Assembly (NCBI GenBank): GCA_032158295.1
Contig: CM063245.1
Span: 5,070,700 to 5,134,699, forward strand
Reading direction: 5' to 3'
Source: Pycnopodia helianthoides
Lineage: Eukaryota; Echinodermata; Asteroidea; Forcipulatida; Asteriidae
Length of the DNA stretch: 64,000 nucleotides
A program made the position numbers and the translations under genes. Every line of letters begins with the position of its first letter. The first letter of the stretch is position 1. Positions 22,201-32,215 of this stretch are shown piece after piece. The notes beneath the pieces are model-generated. The model searched no databases. It worked only from the letters and a program-made list of their open reading frames with translations, and was not told where the DNA came from.

Positions 22201-23889
22201 TACGCGTCTTACATTGACGGCATGTTCTTCGAAGGTGCGACCAAATATCAGTACGTCATCTAGGTAGACAACACATATCTCGTTGTTCAGGCCCTCTAGA
22301 CAGCTCTCCATATAACGCTGAAAGGTGGCAGGGGCATTCATCAAACCAAATGGGATACGAACCCACTCATGAAGTCCCCATGGGGTGACAAAGGCAGTAA
22401 GCGGTCTGCTGTCTTCATCCATAAAGCCTTGGTGGTAGGCTTTGCCTTGATCCAAGGTGGAGAACCAGGCATTTCCTGAAAGACTATCAATGACATCACG
22501 GACTCGAGGGATTGGTTGTCTGTCGGGGATGGTCTTCTTGTTCAGCTCCCGGTAGTCCACGCACAGTCTCAGTGATCCATCTTTCTTACGGACGCAGACT
22601 ACGGGTGAGGAGTAGGGGCTTTGGGACTTTCTGATCCATCCCCTGCTAAGTAGGTCCTGAATGTACTCCTTCACTTCTTTATAAAGAGGGCGGGGGATGG
22701 ATGAATACGTGCGCTGGACTGGTTTCTTATTACTTAGGCTAATATGCATCTTAAGATCAGGTGCACATCCAGCGTCATTCTTGTCTTTCCCAAAGGCATG
22801 GCACTCTTCTCTTAGCATTTTTGTGATAGCTTCTTGTTGCTCTGAAGAAAGATGAAGAAGATCAACTACAGGGTCCCAATTCTCACTGCAGTCTAGGCCT
22901 GGGTGGGTATTTTCTGCAACTGTACAGACTTTGGTTTCACAATCCCCCTGGAGTACAGACTTTATTAAGTGTAATTGACCAAGCACTGTCTGCCTTCTCA
23001 ACTTGAGATTCTTCTTGCTGTTGTTGGTTACCAGTATGTTAACTTTACTGGATCCTGGTGTCAACTTCACAACAGCCTCATTAATCTGAAGACCTTCTGG
23101 CCAGGGACATCGTACATCTGGATCAAACAAAACTATCATCTCCTTTTCAACAGGGCCTACATGGATTCGTCCAGTGACAACCTCATCCTCTCCTGCGGGT
23201 ATCAGCACATCCCTTCTTCCTACCTGGACATGGCTGAAGTCATCTGGATTGTTGTTGTGGATGAATCCAACCAATGCATCAACCTTGGCAGGTTTCAATC
23301 CCGGAAAAGCTGACTTCATGGACGTGGAGGAACTTCCTTCTTTGACAAGCAATTCGATTACATTGTAGCCGATGATAATCTGCTCAATATCACCAGTACT
23401 GACGAGGAGTGGAACTTTCATATCTTCAGAGGTCTCTTGCTGGTTCAACTGGAATTTTAACTCAACCCATCCTACAAATGGTATGGTTGTTCCATTGGCT
23501 GCAGTAACCTCGAACTTTTCTCCACTCTCCAACAACTCGCTAATTGAATGTAGTCGGACATCAGGAAGGTTCTTCTTCATCCATGTTAGAGGAACAATGG
23601 AGACCTGGGCTCCGGTGTCCCAGAGTGCTTTAACCGGAACATGCTGCAGGCTACACTCCACTATACATCTGTTCCCTACCAGTCGAGTAACTTCCTTCTG
23701 TTGGCTTGGTGTCAAGTGACGCAAGTTAATTTTGGACTCGAGACTCTGGCTCCATCGTTTCTCTGTCTTGTTCGGGGACGTTGTTGATGGGATTTCTGCG
23801 GCTACACCCTGTCCCTCGGGGGTAACCTGTTGTCGTTTCCCGACCTTTGAGGGGAGGAACGAGGTTGTTGTCTGCTGAGACGACACCCT
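19291..23889 (-). CDS. Ty3/gypsy pol polyprotein
   Basis: An open frame of about 1,530 codons, entered from gag by a -1 shift; a TAG lies just before its start. Residue numbers count from the GTG at 23886. Protease DTG is at 90-92. Reverse transcriptase spans about 400-590 with LDQ at 478-480 and YLDD at 541-544. RNase H starts at about 722 (TTDASQDG). The integrase zinc domain is near 983-1022, with the two Cys spaced C-x-C. The catalytic core has D1051, D1110 and E1146 with 35 residues between the last two. A GPY/F-like module follows, then a long acidic, Pro/Gln-rich tail without a clear chromodomain. It would be cleaved into the enzymes that reverse transcribe and integrate the element. 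No internal stop or frameshift is seen. Clade within Ty3/gypsy not assigned. Confidence 0.95.
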   Translation of the reverse strand, partial: RVSSQQTTTSFLPSKVGKRQQVTPEGQGVAAEIPSTTSPNKTEKRWSQSLESKINLRHLTPSQQKEVTRLVGNRCIVECSLQHVPVKALWDTGAQVSIVPLTWMKKNLPDVRLHSISELLESGEKFEVTAANGTTIPFVGWVELKFQLNQQETSEDMKVPLLVSTGDIEQIIIGYNVIELLVKEGSSSTSMKSAFPGLKPAKVDALVGFIHNNNPDDFSHVQVGRRDVLIPAGEDEVVTGRIHVGPVEKEMIVLFDPDVRCPWPEGLQINEAVVKLTPGSSKVNILVTNNSKKNLKLRRQTVLGQLHLIKSVLQGDCETKVCTVAENTHPGLDCSENWDPVVDLLHLSSEQQEAITKMLREECHAFGKDKNDAGCAPDLKMHISLSNKKPVQRTYSSIPRPLYKEVKEYIQDLLSRGWIRKSQSPYSSPVVCVRKKDGSLRLCVDYRELNKKTIPDRQPIPRVRDVIDSLSGNAWFSTLDQGKAYHQGFMDEDSRPLTAFVTPWGLHEWVRIPFGLMNAPATFQRYMESCLEGLNNEICVVYLDDVLIFGRTFEEHAVNVRRVLERLKEHGVKLKASKCHLFQKEVRYLGRLVSAEGHRADPADTSALQAIKMKTPTCVGDVRKVLGLLGYYRQYLKDFSSRAKPLYDLLSPSSTRIESPKQQTSTQTPKKKTKNSLKKSSHLPSRQPVAWTEHHQHILSTLIDSLMQPPVMAYPDFTQDFFLTTDASQDGLGAVLYQKQEGKSRVIAYGSRTLSPAEKNYHLHSGKLEFLALKWAITDKFRDYLFYAPSFVVYTDNNPLTYVLSTARLNATGHRWVAELADFRFTIKYRPGKSNQDADALSRMPMAIDEYIPTCTKEISPTTIQATAQGVEAIQSGQVSWVCALGVEGSHPGELTTTASSISRQTLATAQREDSTISRVIEYKSTNRKPSKEVRQTASPEIRALMREWDHLQLDAEGLLHRRTPSRDQVVLPLKFRSLVYKELHDEMGHLGSERVVSLARDRFFWPHMARDIEHYVTQECSCLKQKRPNATTRAPLCSIITTEPFELVSIDFLHLEKCKGGYEYILVIMDHFTRFAQCYPTTNKSGKTVAEKIFNDFVLRFGFPRKIHHDQGKEFENNLFRQLEKYSGVGHSRTTPYHPQGNGQVERFNRTLLQMLRTLTDEQKARWKDSLNKVVFAYNSTKQETTGYSPFFLLFGRAPRLPIDLLFGLTQGSETHCSNPSPKKYADQWQEKLQEAYDIVRGRTKKVGARAKDHYDQKTRYSCLNAGDRILVRRLALPGGPSKLASYWEKDVHVVIRRKGDMPVYDVQRENHSGRVRTLHRNHLLPCEFLAPDQPEPRKKQKPSHRVTRSTLTSRDFNQASDDSSGEEDITWVSPETEEGPTSGRPFHLRPEAVSFNPDTQVQNLDDKELLEENLGVDLATGEAVEEIQVDRDSDHGAEENISERPSRHHAPPVRLTYDVMGEPRVQQIQQQGPPHGLLHSSPQQPGGDALPWTISSGWTWLPQIQRHVWIPPMNQLPRLYPYSQNPVPVM
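23800..23841 (-). promoter_or_regulatory. Probable -1 ribosomal frameshift signal between gag and pol
   Basis: On the minus strand the gag frame contains tcG GGA AAC (GGGAAAC at 23841-23835), a canonical X XXY YYZ slippery heptamer in the correct phase. After a 7-nt spacer comes a 6-bp stem, GGTTAC with GTAGCC (one G-U pair), plus CCC/GGG pairs inside. Slipping one base back moves gag into the pol frame within their short overlap. Confidence 0.8.
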
Positions 23890-25079
23890 CTAGCAAAGTG
23901 TTCCACAGAACCGCACTTGAAGCAGTGGGAACAACTTTCACCATTACCATTATCTCGGCACGTCTGGCATCCTCTGGGTCTAGTTACGGCTGGGGGTCCT
24001 CGGGGTCTGTTGAGCAGGGCATCTCGTATCTCTGTCACTTGGGCTTTTAACAGGCTGATGTCGGCAGCACTGGCTTGTACTTCTTTAAAGAGGGAGTTCT
24101 CCTTCCGTGGAACTTCGGCTGGGGCTTGTGACAATAGTGCACTGGCTTGTGCTTCTTGAATCCCGCGACTTTTCCGCAAGTTGAGCTTCTGCTGGCTTTC
24201 CTCTTCATTTGTTGCTGCATGGTTCAGGCGTTCCAGAAGATCTTCATCGGAGATTCCCTTTTGGCTCAAATACGGACGCATCTCTGCCTTGACACTGCTA
24301 TCTCGAAGCCCGGTTAGAACAGAGTGTAAGAATACTCCCTGCACTAATGCGGCGTCATAGGTGAAGGTAGATCCTGCCTCCTGGGATGCAAACACAACTC
24401 TCTGCTTCAGTTCAAGAGCACGAATTAGAAAGGATTGGGCTGTTTCCTTCTGTTCTTGGGCCAAGCGGGACAGTTGGTTAAACAGCTCTGTCGCATCTCG
24501 CTCTCGGAAGTGGGCACGAAGTAGACGACGGAGGGTGGGGAGAGTCAAACTTTCCTTTCCTTCCAGGTAGCTGCGGAGCTTCAGGCCGGGGACGATACTC
24601 CTGATGACTGCATTTACGAGCTCCTTCTCCGGGTATTTCTTCTCCAGGCCAATCTGAAGTTGGTGAATGAGACTGGGAAAGGACAGCTTGTCTTTCTGAC
24701 CGGGCTCACCAATCTGGCCTGTGATTTTAAATTCCCGGCGCAGTGTTACGGACGGGATCTGAGAGGGACCCAGGGCTGGGCTAGAAGCATCCTTCTCATC
24801 TGTTGTTGAGGGCTCGGCGGGACTTGCTGTGGGGTTAGCCATGTCAATTGCCTCCTTCACTGTCTTGAGCATGGCTAATCCACCATCGGGGTACTCATCA
24901 ACCTCTTCTCGGTCCAGATGCCTTGAAATCTTCTTCACTAGGCGGAGACGAGAGAGACCATCCTCAATTCCTTCAACATCCAGCTCTTTTCCTAACTCCA
25001 CTAGCTGGGGAGTTTCCAGCTGGTACAGGGACGCCTTAACTTCTCGGTGCACAGACTCCAACTCAGATGCCGCCGCCAT
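23802..25079 (-). CDS. Ty3/gypsy gag polyprotein
   Basis: 425 residues from the ATG at 25079, the first after the primer-binding site, with a short leader. The middle (about 115-300) is a helical capsid-like region. The C-terminus carries a CCHC zinc knuckle ([14 protein letters not shown], Cys-x2-Cys-x4-His-x4-Cys) and Arg/Ser/Pro-rich sequence, as in nucleocapsids. Its product packages element RNA into virus-like particles. The last 85-88 nt overlap pol in the -1 frame. No breaks seen. Length is usual for Ty3/gypsy gag. Confidence 0.93.
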   Translation of the reverse strand: MAAASELESVHREVKASLYQLETPQLVELGKELDVEGIEDGLSRLRLVKKISRHLDREEVDEYPDGGLAMLKTVKEAIDMANPTASPAEPSTTDEKDASSPALGPSQIPSVTLRREFKITGQIGEPGQKDKLSFPSLIHQLQIGLEKKYPEKELVNAVIRSIVPGLKLRSYLEGKESLTLPTLRRLLRAHFRERDATELFNQLSRLAQEQKETAQSFLIRALELKQRVVFASQEAGSTFTYDAALVQGVFLHSVLTGLRDSSVKAEMRPYLSQKGISDEDLLERLNHAATNEEESQQKLNLRKSRGIQEAQASALLSQAPAEVPRKENSLFKEVQASAADISLLKAQVTEIRDALLNRPRGPPAVTRPRGCQTCRDNGNGESCSHCFKCGSVEHFARGCRLSRQQPRSSPQRSGNDNRLPPRDRV

Positions 25080-25153
25080 CTTCTCAGTTATTCAGGGCAG
25101 GCATTGGCGTGTAAGTTTCTGCAACTGGACTACAGCCACTCATCACAACCAAG

Positions 25154-25170
25154 TCCTGGCAAGATCGCCA
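25154..25170 (-). other. Primer-binding site
   Basis: Two bases inside the 5' LTR the sense strand reads TGGCGATCTTGCCAGGA. It starts with the TGG complementary to the CCA end of a tRNA. I do not assign the tRNA species. Confidence 0.75.
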
Positions 25171-25172
25171 AA

Positions 25173-25502
25173 TGTTGCACCTGATATGACCTACGGCCAT
25201 ACACCGGTGGACATTAATGATTCTGCAAAATCAAACAAAGGAAACTTCAGTTGGATGTCCACTGATCATTTACTGGTACATTTATCTTCAAGTCACTTGT
25301 TAGAATGACTTGAAGATAACAAGTACTGCCAACCCCAGCTCCCCATGCATGGTCTCCAGGTACACAACTGCTGTTCCATGCTGGTCCAGTGTTAGTAATT
25401 ATGAGTGTTAGTGTGAACCTGGCATGAAACAGTTGAAGGCTAAATCAAAGGCTCAAAATTTTATAGGGGGTATTAACACTTGTCCTTGTTGTGACCACTA
25501 CA
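25173..25502 (-). repeat. 5' LTR of the Ty3/gypsy element
   Basis: 330 bp, identical by eye to 18422-18751. TATAAAA (plus-strand TTTTATA, 25459-25465) lies about 40 bp from the outer end, as expected for the LTR promoter. The same 14-bp-stem hairpin is present at about 25282-25319. Confidence 0.95.
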
Positions 25503-26315
25503 TATTCGACCCTGGGAAGCTAATCGAACGCACCCTAAACCGATTTCTTGGTCAAATTCACACACAGTCCAGGTCAAAATCCCATTTTCAACCAGTTTTC
25601 GGGTCAGCCTGACCAATCAATGGCTAAGGCTGACAGGGAGGCTGACCCTGAAGGGACCCGTAATCCGAGTCATTTCTGACCCCGGTGTTTTTACGTTGAA
25701 GTTTACAGACGCCTGTTCGGGTTCTATGTCGGTTCATTGCCGATATATACATTCCAGACGCTTTGACAAAAGTAATTTGCCGGTGTTCTCTAATTGTGTC
25801 TATAATAACATCATCAAAAATAACACGGCATAGAGAAATTCACATAAAGTTTCGATATTTGTAATAATTTGTAACAAAGTAGCATCCGTGTTGATATTGC
25901 TATAAACAAAATCATTGCTGAAAACATCGCTACCGTTTGTGACAATTGAATTCTACACCAAAGCCAAAATTCCATATTATTTTATAGAGGAAAATGTTGT
26001 TGACTAGGTCTGCTTTGTCTATTGGAGTACTTTTGTATCAGTGAAAACGGTGCTTTTCATTATCTTCTCGTGATTCTGATGATCGATTGAGCTTAAAACT
26101 TCAAAAGGTTTATTTCATAATGGGTCGTTTAAAGAGCGCACTGGGTCTTTGACAATTGCTACGTGTTCGCGTATAATTATTATACATAAACCATCTGGGA
26201 CTTAAATTGTGATAATTGTGTATAAAAAGGTAGGCCTACCTTACATCAACACCAATGTTGAAGAGCAAACGTTTTCATTCACATACCGTTTTGTTTCTGT
26301 ATATCCCTGTTTCAG

Positions 26316-26474
26316 TTGGTTGGCTACATCGTCCACCTGAGTAGCGCCACCAATCCGTTGTGCTATGCCAGATGCAATCCACTATTCAAGCAGGCCTTTC
26401 TTCGTTTACTCTGCTGTGGTGCACGTTGGAGAAAAACAGATACAAAAACAGTTTTTTCATCAGGTCTATATTAA
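26316..26474 (+). CDS. GPCR1 exon 2: TM7 and C-terminal tail
   Basis: Encodes the last 52 residues and the TAA stop. It joins in phase 0 to exon 1 (15589-16827) for a 465-residue receptor. TM7 has LSSATNPLCYA, i.e. NPxxY, followed by the helix-8 segment CNPLFKQAFLRLLCC with possible palmitoylation cysteines. Position 7.43 is His rather than the Tyr of muscarinic receptors. The matching exon of GPCR2 (37802-37984) shares HLSS, NP-CYA and CNPLFKQAFLR. An AATAAA at 26551-26556, 77 bp past the stop, lies in MITE-derived sequence. Confidence 0.9.
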   Translation: MVGYIVHLSSATNPLCYARCNPLFKQAFLRLLCCGARWRKTDTKTVFSSGLY

Positions 26475-26524
26475 CACTAAAGGAAAAGTATAGCCTTGGT
26501 TTTTGAAACCGTTTTAAACAGGTA

Positions 26525-27395
26525 ATACCTTTATAAATGTAGATATACACAATAAAACTAACCTGTGAAAATTTAATTTCAAAAGGTGGTATAGTACGAA
26601 AGCCCATTAGTGCCATCGCAAGTACATATTCAGCGATTCTTGTTTTTGGGGAGTACATATTGAGCGATTCTTGTTTTTTTGAAGTACATATTCAGCGATT
26701 TTTGTTTTTTTGAAGTACATATTCAGCAATTCTTGTTTTTTCGCTGAATATGTACTTCCAAAAAAGAATCGCTGAATATGTACTTCAAAAAAACAAGGTT
26801 CGCTGAATATGTACTTAAAAAAAACAAGAATCGCTGAATATGTACTTCAAAAAAAACAAGATTCGCTGAATAATATGTACTTGAAAAAGACAAGAATCGC
26901 TGAATATGTACTTCAAAAAAAAACAAGATTCGCTGAATAATATGTACTTGAAAAAAACAAGAATCGCTGAATATGTACTTCAAAAAAACAAGAATCGCTG
27001 AATATGTACTTCAAAAAAACAAGAATCGCTGAATATGTACTTCAAAAAAACAAGAATCGCTCAATATGTACTTCCAAAAAAACAAAAATTGCTGAATATG
27101 TACTTCAAAAAAACAAGATTCGCTGAATATGTACTTGCGATGGCACGAATGGGCTTTCGTAGTATAGCGTGAGATATCGACGAAAATCCAGAGCAGTTAT
27201 GTCCATGCAGGAATAATAATCCGTAGTTGGAATACAAAATCTGAGAAACTCAGATTTAAAAGTTTTGAATCCCTCTCTCTAAAACCACGTTCCTTTTAAA
27301 GAAATAGTTTCCCCGAAAATTGTTAAACATTATCAAAAGCTGCAATTTATGGTCATAAATATTTTGAGTAATTATCAAAGGTCACCCTCCCTCTA
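26525..27395. mobile_element. Old TTAA-family MITE copy split by a palindromic array
   Basis: Left part (26525-26595: TATAAATGTAGATATACAC, AACCTGTGAAAATTT) and right part (27164-27395: CTGAGAAACTCAGATTT, GAGTAATTATCAAAGG) match the same family at 46932-47271. They are interrupted by the 565-bp array. The outer termini are decayed. Confidence 0.6.
26596..27160. repeat. 565-bp palindromic tandem array between 41-bp inverted ends
   Basis: The ends are inverse copies (ACGAAAGCCCATT...), one mismatch in about 41 bp, flanked by AGT on both sides. Between them a unit of about 30 bp (CGCTGAATATGTACTT plus an A-run) is repeated: four copies in one orientation, a turn at about 26741, then thirteen in the other. 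The open frame over 26723-26983 only translates the repeat. Confidence 0.9.
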
Positions 27396-27450
27396 AAAGA
27401 AGAAAAAACTGTGTACGCAGACGTTCGAAAATAATAATGTTATGCTAGAA

Positions 27451-27934
27451 CACACTTTAAAAACTCCCGGGTCAGAATTGATCCGGACTCTGGGTTCCAG
27501 GTAGACTTGATTCAAGTCCCTTACTCGTACGAGGTCCCCAACACACATGTAACGCGCCAGCATGCAGCCATAGTACAGACATACTACCAGTGCGCCCTCA
27601 CCGACAAAATGTAGCTATTGTGGTGGCGCCCGGAACAGGTTCGGGAATGCAGAGCGCAAAACAATAGTTTTCTGACGATGAGGCAAGGAAGGGCCTTGCA
27701 CGGTATTGGGACTTGAGTCAAGTCTAGGTTCCTGGGGGCCTGCAGGCCCATTATTGGGTCATACAGGCTGACCCAGAAAGTGGTTAATCATGGGATTTCA
27801 AATCGGACTCTGCGTCAGTTTGACCCATTGCTAGATCATTTTAACACCAATTCCGGGTCATAATAACCCCAAAATTGGTCAGGCCCCACGGGTCCCGGAA
27901 CTGGGTAAATTCTGACCGGAAGTTTTTAGTGTGC
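27451..27934. mobile_element. MITE (CACACTAAAAACTTCCGG family) with a nested MITE
   Basis: The left end CACACTTTAAAAACTCCCGG and the right end (inverse CACACTAAAAACTTCCGGTC) frame GGGTCA/TGACCC-rich sequence shared with 34280-34502, including CTGACCCAGAAAGTGGTTAA. A 225-bp second MITE sits inside at 27502-27726. Confidence 0.75.
27502..27726. mobile_element. MITE of the TAGNCTTG family, 225 bp, 9-bp target duplication
   Basis: The ends TAGACTTGATTCAAGTCCC and its inverse differ at one of 19 positions. Flanks GGTTCCAGG (27493-27501) and GGTTCCTGG (27727-27735) match at 8 of 9. The paralogous host MITE at 34280-34502 shows a single uninterrupted GGATTCCAGG at this point. Confidence 0.88.
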
Positions 27935-28932
27935 AGAATTGTTTACACTTCTTAAACGTCGAGTTCATAGGGTTTTACCACATCAAGGGTATAGGCCATA
28001 ATGATATTACCAATCTGCATAAGCCAATATATTTTTAACTGACTTAAGATTTTATAAACAAAAACAATTACGAACATCTCAGGAACTATGAAGGTTTGCA
28101 TGGTGGGTTACGAGAATGTGGAGATTTGCCGTAACCCAATGAATTGAATCTCTCAGTGAGTGTGTAGTTTGTGTATTTCTAAAAAGAACCGTAGGTTTTA
28201 ATATTCTACGTTTCAAACATAGCTCTCAGGAGGATTCCAACTAGGAGTGGAACAACATAATTGCTATTAAAGAACGTGTTGCACACAATAATATTAAGCG
28301 ATTAGTGTAACACAACTCTATTGTACATGTTTGTATTCCAAGTGTATAGGCATATGCAGTCACTTCACTTGAGTTAGTCACCAATGGAGGTGGGGTGTGT
28401 TTTGGGTTGGTGTGTGTTAGGGGGGGGGGGGCTAACGCAACCTGCACATTTTGGTGTGTGACAAAATTATGATTAGTAGTAATAAAACTTGCACTGTCGT
28501 ACACAACACAGTGAAATAATTAAAAGGTATGGAATGAGTGGAAACAGTTACGAGTAAGGAGAAGCGACTGACACTGTGCATAAAGATGACATCATTGTGT
28601 AAGGGGAGACTTTTAGAACGCTAGGTAGTATAGAGGACCTACCGGGTAACATGTAACATCTATTGTTCTCAAAAAAATTGCGCATGTCCCAAATTACGCT
28701 GGCTTTATAAAATGAACTTGCCGATAAGCAGCCATTCTGTGACTCAATTGCCTTTCGTCTCTTAGTCTTAGCAGCAGTAGCAGTAGACTACGTTTAGGCC
28801 TATTGTACAATCAGCCACAACATTCTGGAAAGTTAAACCGTGGATTTACGGACAGTTGCACATAATAATACTGTAGATAGTCAGTGCAACCAGTTTTAAA
28901 ACTTGAAAAATGAGATTGAGACCGCTGCATCG
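27935..28932. other. No gene seen
   Basis: AT-rich sequence with only chance frames. A G-run with GTGTGTTAGG-type sequence lies near 28380-28435. Confidence 0.3.
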
Positions 28933-29135
28933 AAGACTTGATTTCAAGTCTGAGACCGCGGTTATTTCTCTGCATCAACCACGCAAAACGCCCCCGCAGA
29001 TTGACTATCACATGCCCCACGACTCGTGATCGGGGGTATAGGTATCGTAGTTTAATCCACATGAGGGCGATGTTTCAAGCAACCCGGTATCAAGTAGACT
29101 AAAAAACCACGATCACAGACTTGTAAACAAGTCTA
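28933..29135. mobile_element. MITE of the TAGNCTTG family, 203 bp, 9-bp target duplication
   Basis: The left end AAGACTTGATTTCAAGTCTG and the inverse of the right end, TAGACTTGTTTACAAGTCTG, agree at 17 of 20. Flanks GCTGCATCG (28924-28932) and GCTGCACCG (29136-29144) agree at 8 of 9. Each end is a small palindrome. Confidence 0.8.
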
Positions 29136-30367
29136 GCTGCACCGCTGGGCATACTATTGAAAAAACGATAATAAAGATAACTAAATACGCATGTTTTTAT
29201 TTGTTTAGAATGTTGGGGGCCTACAGGAGAAAATACAAAACAGTGTTTCAGTAAAATGAATTCAAACAAAGTGTATTGCCATGGAGCTCAGTGAATGATC
29301 GGTGTTTTACAGCATTAATACGAGCATGGCAGTTTGACGTCACATTAGTGAGCAAGTCCGGGTGCACACCTTTCGTCAATTTGCAATTTACATCACGCAT
29401 GCGTGGTATGTTTTTCATTCGAGCGCTTCTAGTCGATCGACTAGTCAAATTAGTTTAAGTCAATGTATTTTGTTGAGCAGATCATCGGACGACAGGACTA
29501 ACGTTTTTGGTGGCGCGTCAGTTTCATTTTTTCTCTCTTCTTCTTTTCATTAGTGCATTTATTAATTAATTACATCTCTGCAAAGATTAACTATTTTCAT
29601 ATTTAACAAAACTATATTTCGTTAAATTAATCATTAATTGTGACGTAACTTGCGAATTTGGCTAAAGAAAAACAGTGCTCCGGCCGATAGGTTGATCCAG
29701 TTGAACATTAGTTGAACCGTCTAGATCGACACCTAGATCTACTATGGTAAAGTCTCGTAATCGTCTCTAGTCACCCACCCGAACTTGCTTAGTGTTGTAT
29801 CTTTGCCTTTCACTATTTAGAAGAGCACAGTGGAAAGCTAAACAATCACAAAGAACAATGAATTATCTACATATTATTATGTGTTGAATAAAGTTGAAGT
29901 AAATCTCAGTTAAGAATTGTACGTTGTTGATGCTGGCCTCATTGTTACAGTATTAACTTGGTGTATAGGTGGTGTTCAATCTCAGACTTTTGTGTATTAA
30001 ATACTGATTGGGCAATGCAACTTAAAATCTCCCAGCGTTCTTTAAACACTCCTGAGGTAGAAATGTATCAGTCTTGACAAGTCAACGCAATGGGTTCACC
30101 ACAGCGTTCGAGTTCGAAAAAAATAATCATCGCAATAACGTGAGGGCGCTGTTTGTCAACAACAGGCATGGCCGTGCACGATTTTTTTGTTCATACCACA
30201 CGCTGGCTATTGTACACACGCACAAGGTATGGGCGCCTCCCCGGATCCCTTCACTGTTGACCCGTATTTAGTGTGTGGTACACACACGAAAATTGCTAGC
30301 CGTGCATGCAGAGATTTCTCCGACTGGTCCATGAAAAGGCGGCTTCGGCAGTGGCTGCGACCGGTGT
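29136..30367. other. No gene seen
   Basis: Contains short open frames on both strands around 29250-29550 without domains or splice support. Nothing else recognised. Confidence 0.3.
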
Positions 30368-30546
30368 CTACCCGGTGTGGCAGGAGATTCTGTTCCTCCG
30401 GAGATTCTGTCCCCCATACGGCGAACCGTGTACAAATTTCTTCTGATAGCGCCCTCTTTTGAATCAACCTCCTTCAGCCCATGTTAATTTCCCATAAAGG
30501 GCGACATAATCTCCGGGGGGCAGATTTCCCTATGACACCGGTATGA
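30368..30546. repeat. Dispersed repeat, copy 2 (pair with 17099-17265)
   Basis: Shares CCGGTGTGGCAGGA, GATAGCGCCCTCTTTTGAAT and TTCAGCCCATGTTAATTT with 17099-17265. An internal short duplication of GGAGATTCTGT is present only here. Confidence 0.6.
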
Positions 30547-30753
30547 GGTAACTGCCTATGAAAATATCTGATAATTCATATGGTCAAAAAATTCAATGCA
30601 TTAGTTATCAGAAAAATACTAAAATAATAGAGCAAGAACACAGCGGTCGTTTTCAAATCGTGGTAATACCAAATCCGCCAAATGTCTTCAATCTGGTCCG
30701 AAAGTCTTTCATTTAAATCCGGCATTAGTTTCAAATTCTTGCATCGATAGAAG

Positions 30754-30863
30754 GGGTGTGTTTTCGCGGCTGTAACCGATAACTGTTTCGGTCATTGGCC
30801 AATGATTATCCAATGGCCAATTCAACCGAAACAGTTTTTGGTTATGACCGCGAAAACGCACCC
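30754..30863. mobile_element. 110-bp foldback element
   Basis: GGGTGTGTTTTCGCGG at the left and CCGCGAAAACGCACCC at the right are inverse with one mismatch. The inner arms also pair (AACTGTTTCGGT with ACCGAAACAGTT, TGGCCAAT with ATGGCCA), giving one long hairpin. Confidence 0.8.
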
Positions 30864-32215
30864 ATTAAGTATATTCTGCATCACGCCAGAATTCCATTCG
30901 GTTCCAGTACGTAAAGAGACAGGTCGCTCTCTGCTTTACACTGAAACCTGACAAACACAAATTGAACAAATCGGACAAGGTTTTATTGTGACCCGTTTAA
31001 TGAGGTTCATAATGCCAAAGTCACGTTATCGGGCACCATATATTTCATCCATAAAGAGCAGCAAATAATCATGGCAGACGTTTAATCTGGTAGCTGCATT
31101 TTAAACGCCGTAAAAGCAATCCATTATAGCATTCTCCGACTACCTGCATCTCAAACCTCATCCATTATAAAGTCGAACTCCTATCCGGCAAATACATCAA
31201 TCTGAAATACATCTCAATACTAATGATAATTGCGTGGAAACAAACAAAGGACAACTCGCGGACATGTCCGCATTGCGTTCCGGAACATTACGCTTCGAGT
31301 CCTACTCACGAGCCACGCATACTCAGACATCTTGAATCGGAAGTCAAGAGTAAACATAGAGTTGTGTTTTTGACGTTTGATGGTTGATTTTGAAAGATGA
31401 GCTGCGCTCAAGTTTAGTCAAGTTTCGAGTACGGCAATTTCAAGCATGTACAAAGAGTATAACATGAGACGGAAAGTCCAATAAAATGTTCCACACTTTG
31501 TTTTGACAGTACGTTAATGCTATTTGCCATAGTTGTGTTTACTCGTCTCTTCTTCTATTTTTAACATGCGCAGCAGTGTAGTGATAACACTTGCGAAAGA
31601 GTAGTAATTGCATGCCTCGAGATTATTACGTCCGACAAGTGGCTTGTCAGACACAGAGGGGCAGACTTAACGTTTTGTCGGACACACCTTGTCGGACTTA
31701 AGGGCCTGTCGAACACAACGGGTCAGGCTTATTGCGATATGGTTGCATTTTGAAAATATCGACATTTAAAGGGAAAACATTTTCCGCAGAAACAATCTTA
31801 AACGCTACAATGAACAACAAGACATGAGACATGTTACTTTTTTTTTTAAATCGCAACGAAACATTTTGTTCTTTTCTGACGCAGTGAAAAACATGATTAA
31901 AGGTTTACCACCGTGAACCTCGACAAATTAATTTGCGTCATAGCAAATATATTCCCGTGGGGATTTAAGAATCAGGGTGCACTTTTTGTAAGTTGGAAAT
32001 TAATGTATTTTTTTCTTCCGTTAAGAATTTAATAGCATGTCTTTACGTCATCATGCCAGTGTTTACAATGTTCCAGTGACCCCTTGAACAACGCGGAACG
32101 TACCTCTGCGTATTCCATTTCCACCATTATGGGGAGTCATTTTGACCTCGTCTTTAAGGTCCAAACGGTGATATTTCTGCCGACTTTGAATAATTTCTTG
32201 GTTGCCGGGCCCCTT
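30864..32215. other. No gene; local TGTCGGAC iterations near 31630-31730
   Basis: About five diverged copies of TGTCGGACACA-like sequence in both orientations lie at 31630-31730, including GTCCGACAAG facing CTTGTCAGAC. Otherwise nothing recognised. Confidence 0.4.

Larger units (their letters stand above)
18422..25502 (-). mobile_element. Complete Ty3/gypsy LTR retrotransposon, 7,081 bp, antisense to GPCR1
   Basis: Two LTRs of 330 bp (18422-18751 and 25173-25502) begin TG and end CA and are identical by eye. Flanking TATT at 18418-18421 and 25503-25506 is the target duplication. Reading the minus strand from 25502: 5' LTR, primer-binding site, gag, pol (protease, reverse transcriptase, RNase H, integrase), about 0.54 kb without an open frame, polypurine tract, 3' LTR. 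Integrase after RNase H places it in Ty3/gypsy rather than Ty1/copia. There is no env. Both frames are uninterrupted, so the copy looks potentially autonomous and recent. Confidence 0.95.
17928..25535. mobile_element. Inner MITE with 30-bp inverted ends, interrupted by the LTR element
   Basis: 17928-17957 (GGGTGCGTTCGATTAGCTTC and 10 more bases) and 25506-25535 are reverse complements with one mismatch in 30. Without the retrotransposon the unit would be about 0.52 kb. It lies inside the outer MITE and contains the Ty3/gypsy insertion. The family has no other full copy in the window. Confidence 0.7.
17873..25697. mobile_element. Outer MITE (ACACTAAAAACTTCCGGTC family), interrupted
   Basis: The left end (ACACTAAAACCTCCCGGGTC at 17873) and the right end (inverse near 25680-25697) match the termini of the same family at 27451-27934 and 34280-34502. 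The two halves are now separated by an inner MITE and the LTR element, so this is the oldest layer of a three-level nest. Confidence 0.55.
16828..26315 (+). other. GPCR1 intron (9.5 kb), filled with transposons
   Basis: The donor GTAAGA at 16828 and the acceptor (pyrimidine tract, TTTCAG, ending 26315) define an intron in extracellular loop 3. The same position is split in GPCR2 by an intron of only 0.6 kb. Most of the size difference is the antisense Ty3/gypsy element at 18422-25502 and its two host MITEs. About 26040-26150 is a decayed piece of the TTAA MITE interior (TTATCTTCTCGTGA). No other gene is seen in the intron. Confidence 0.85.

Noticed and set aside
26723..26983. 86-codon frame on the minus strand
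   Set aside because: It translates the CGCTGAATATGTACTT tandem array only.
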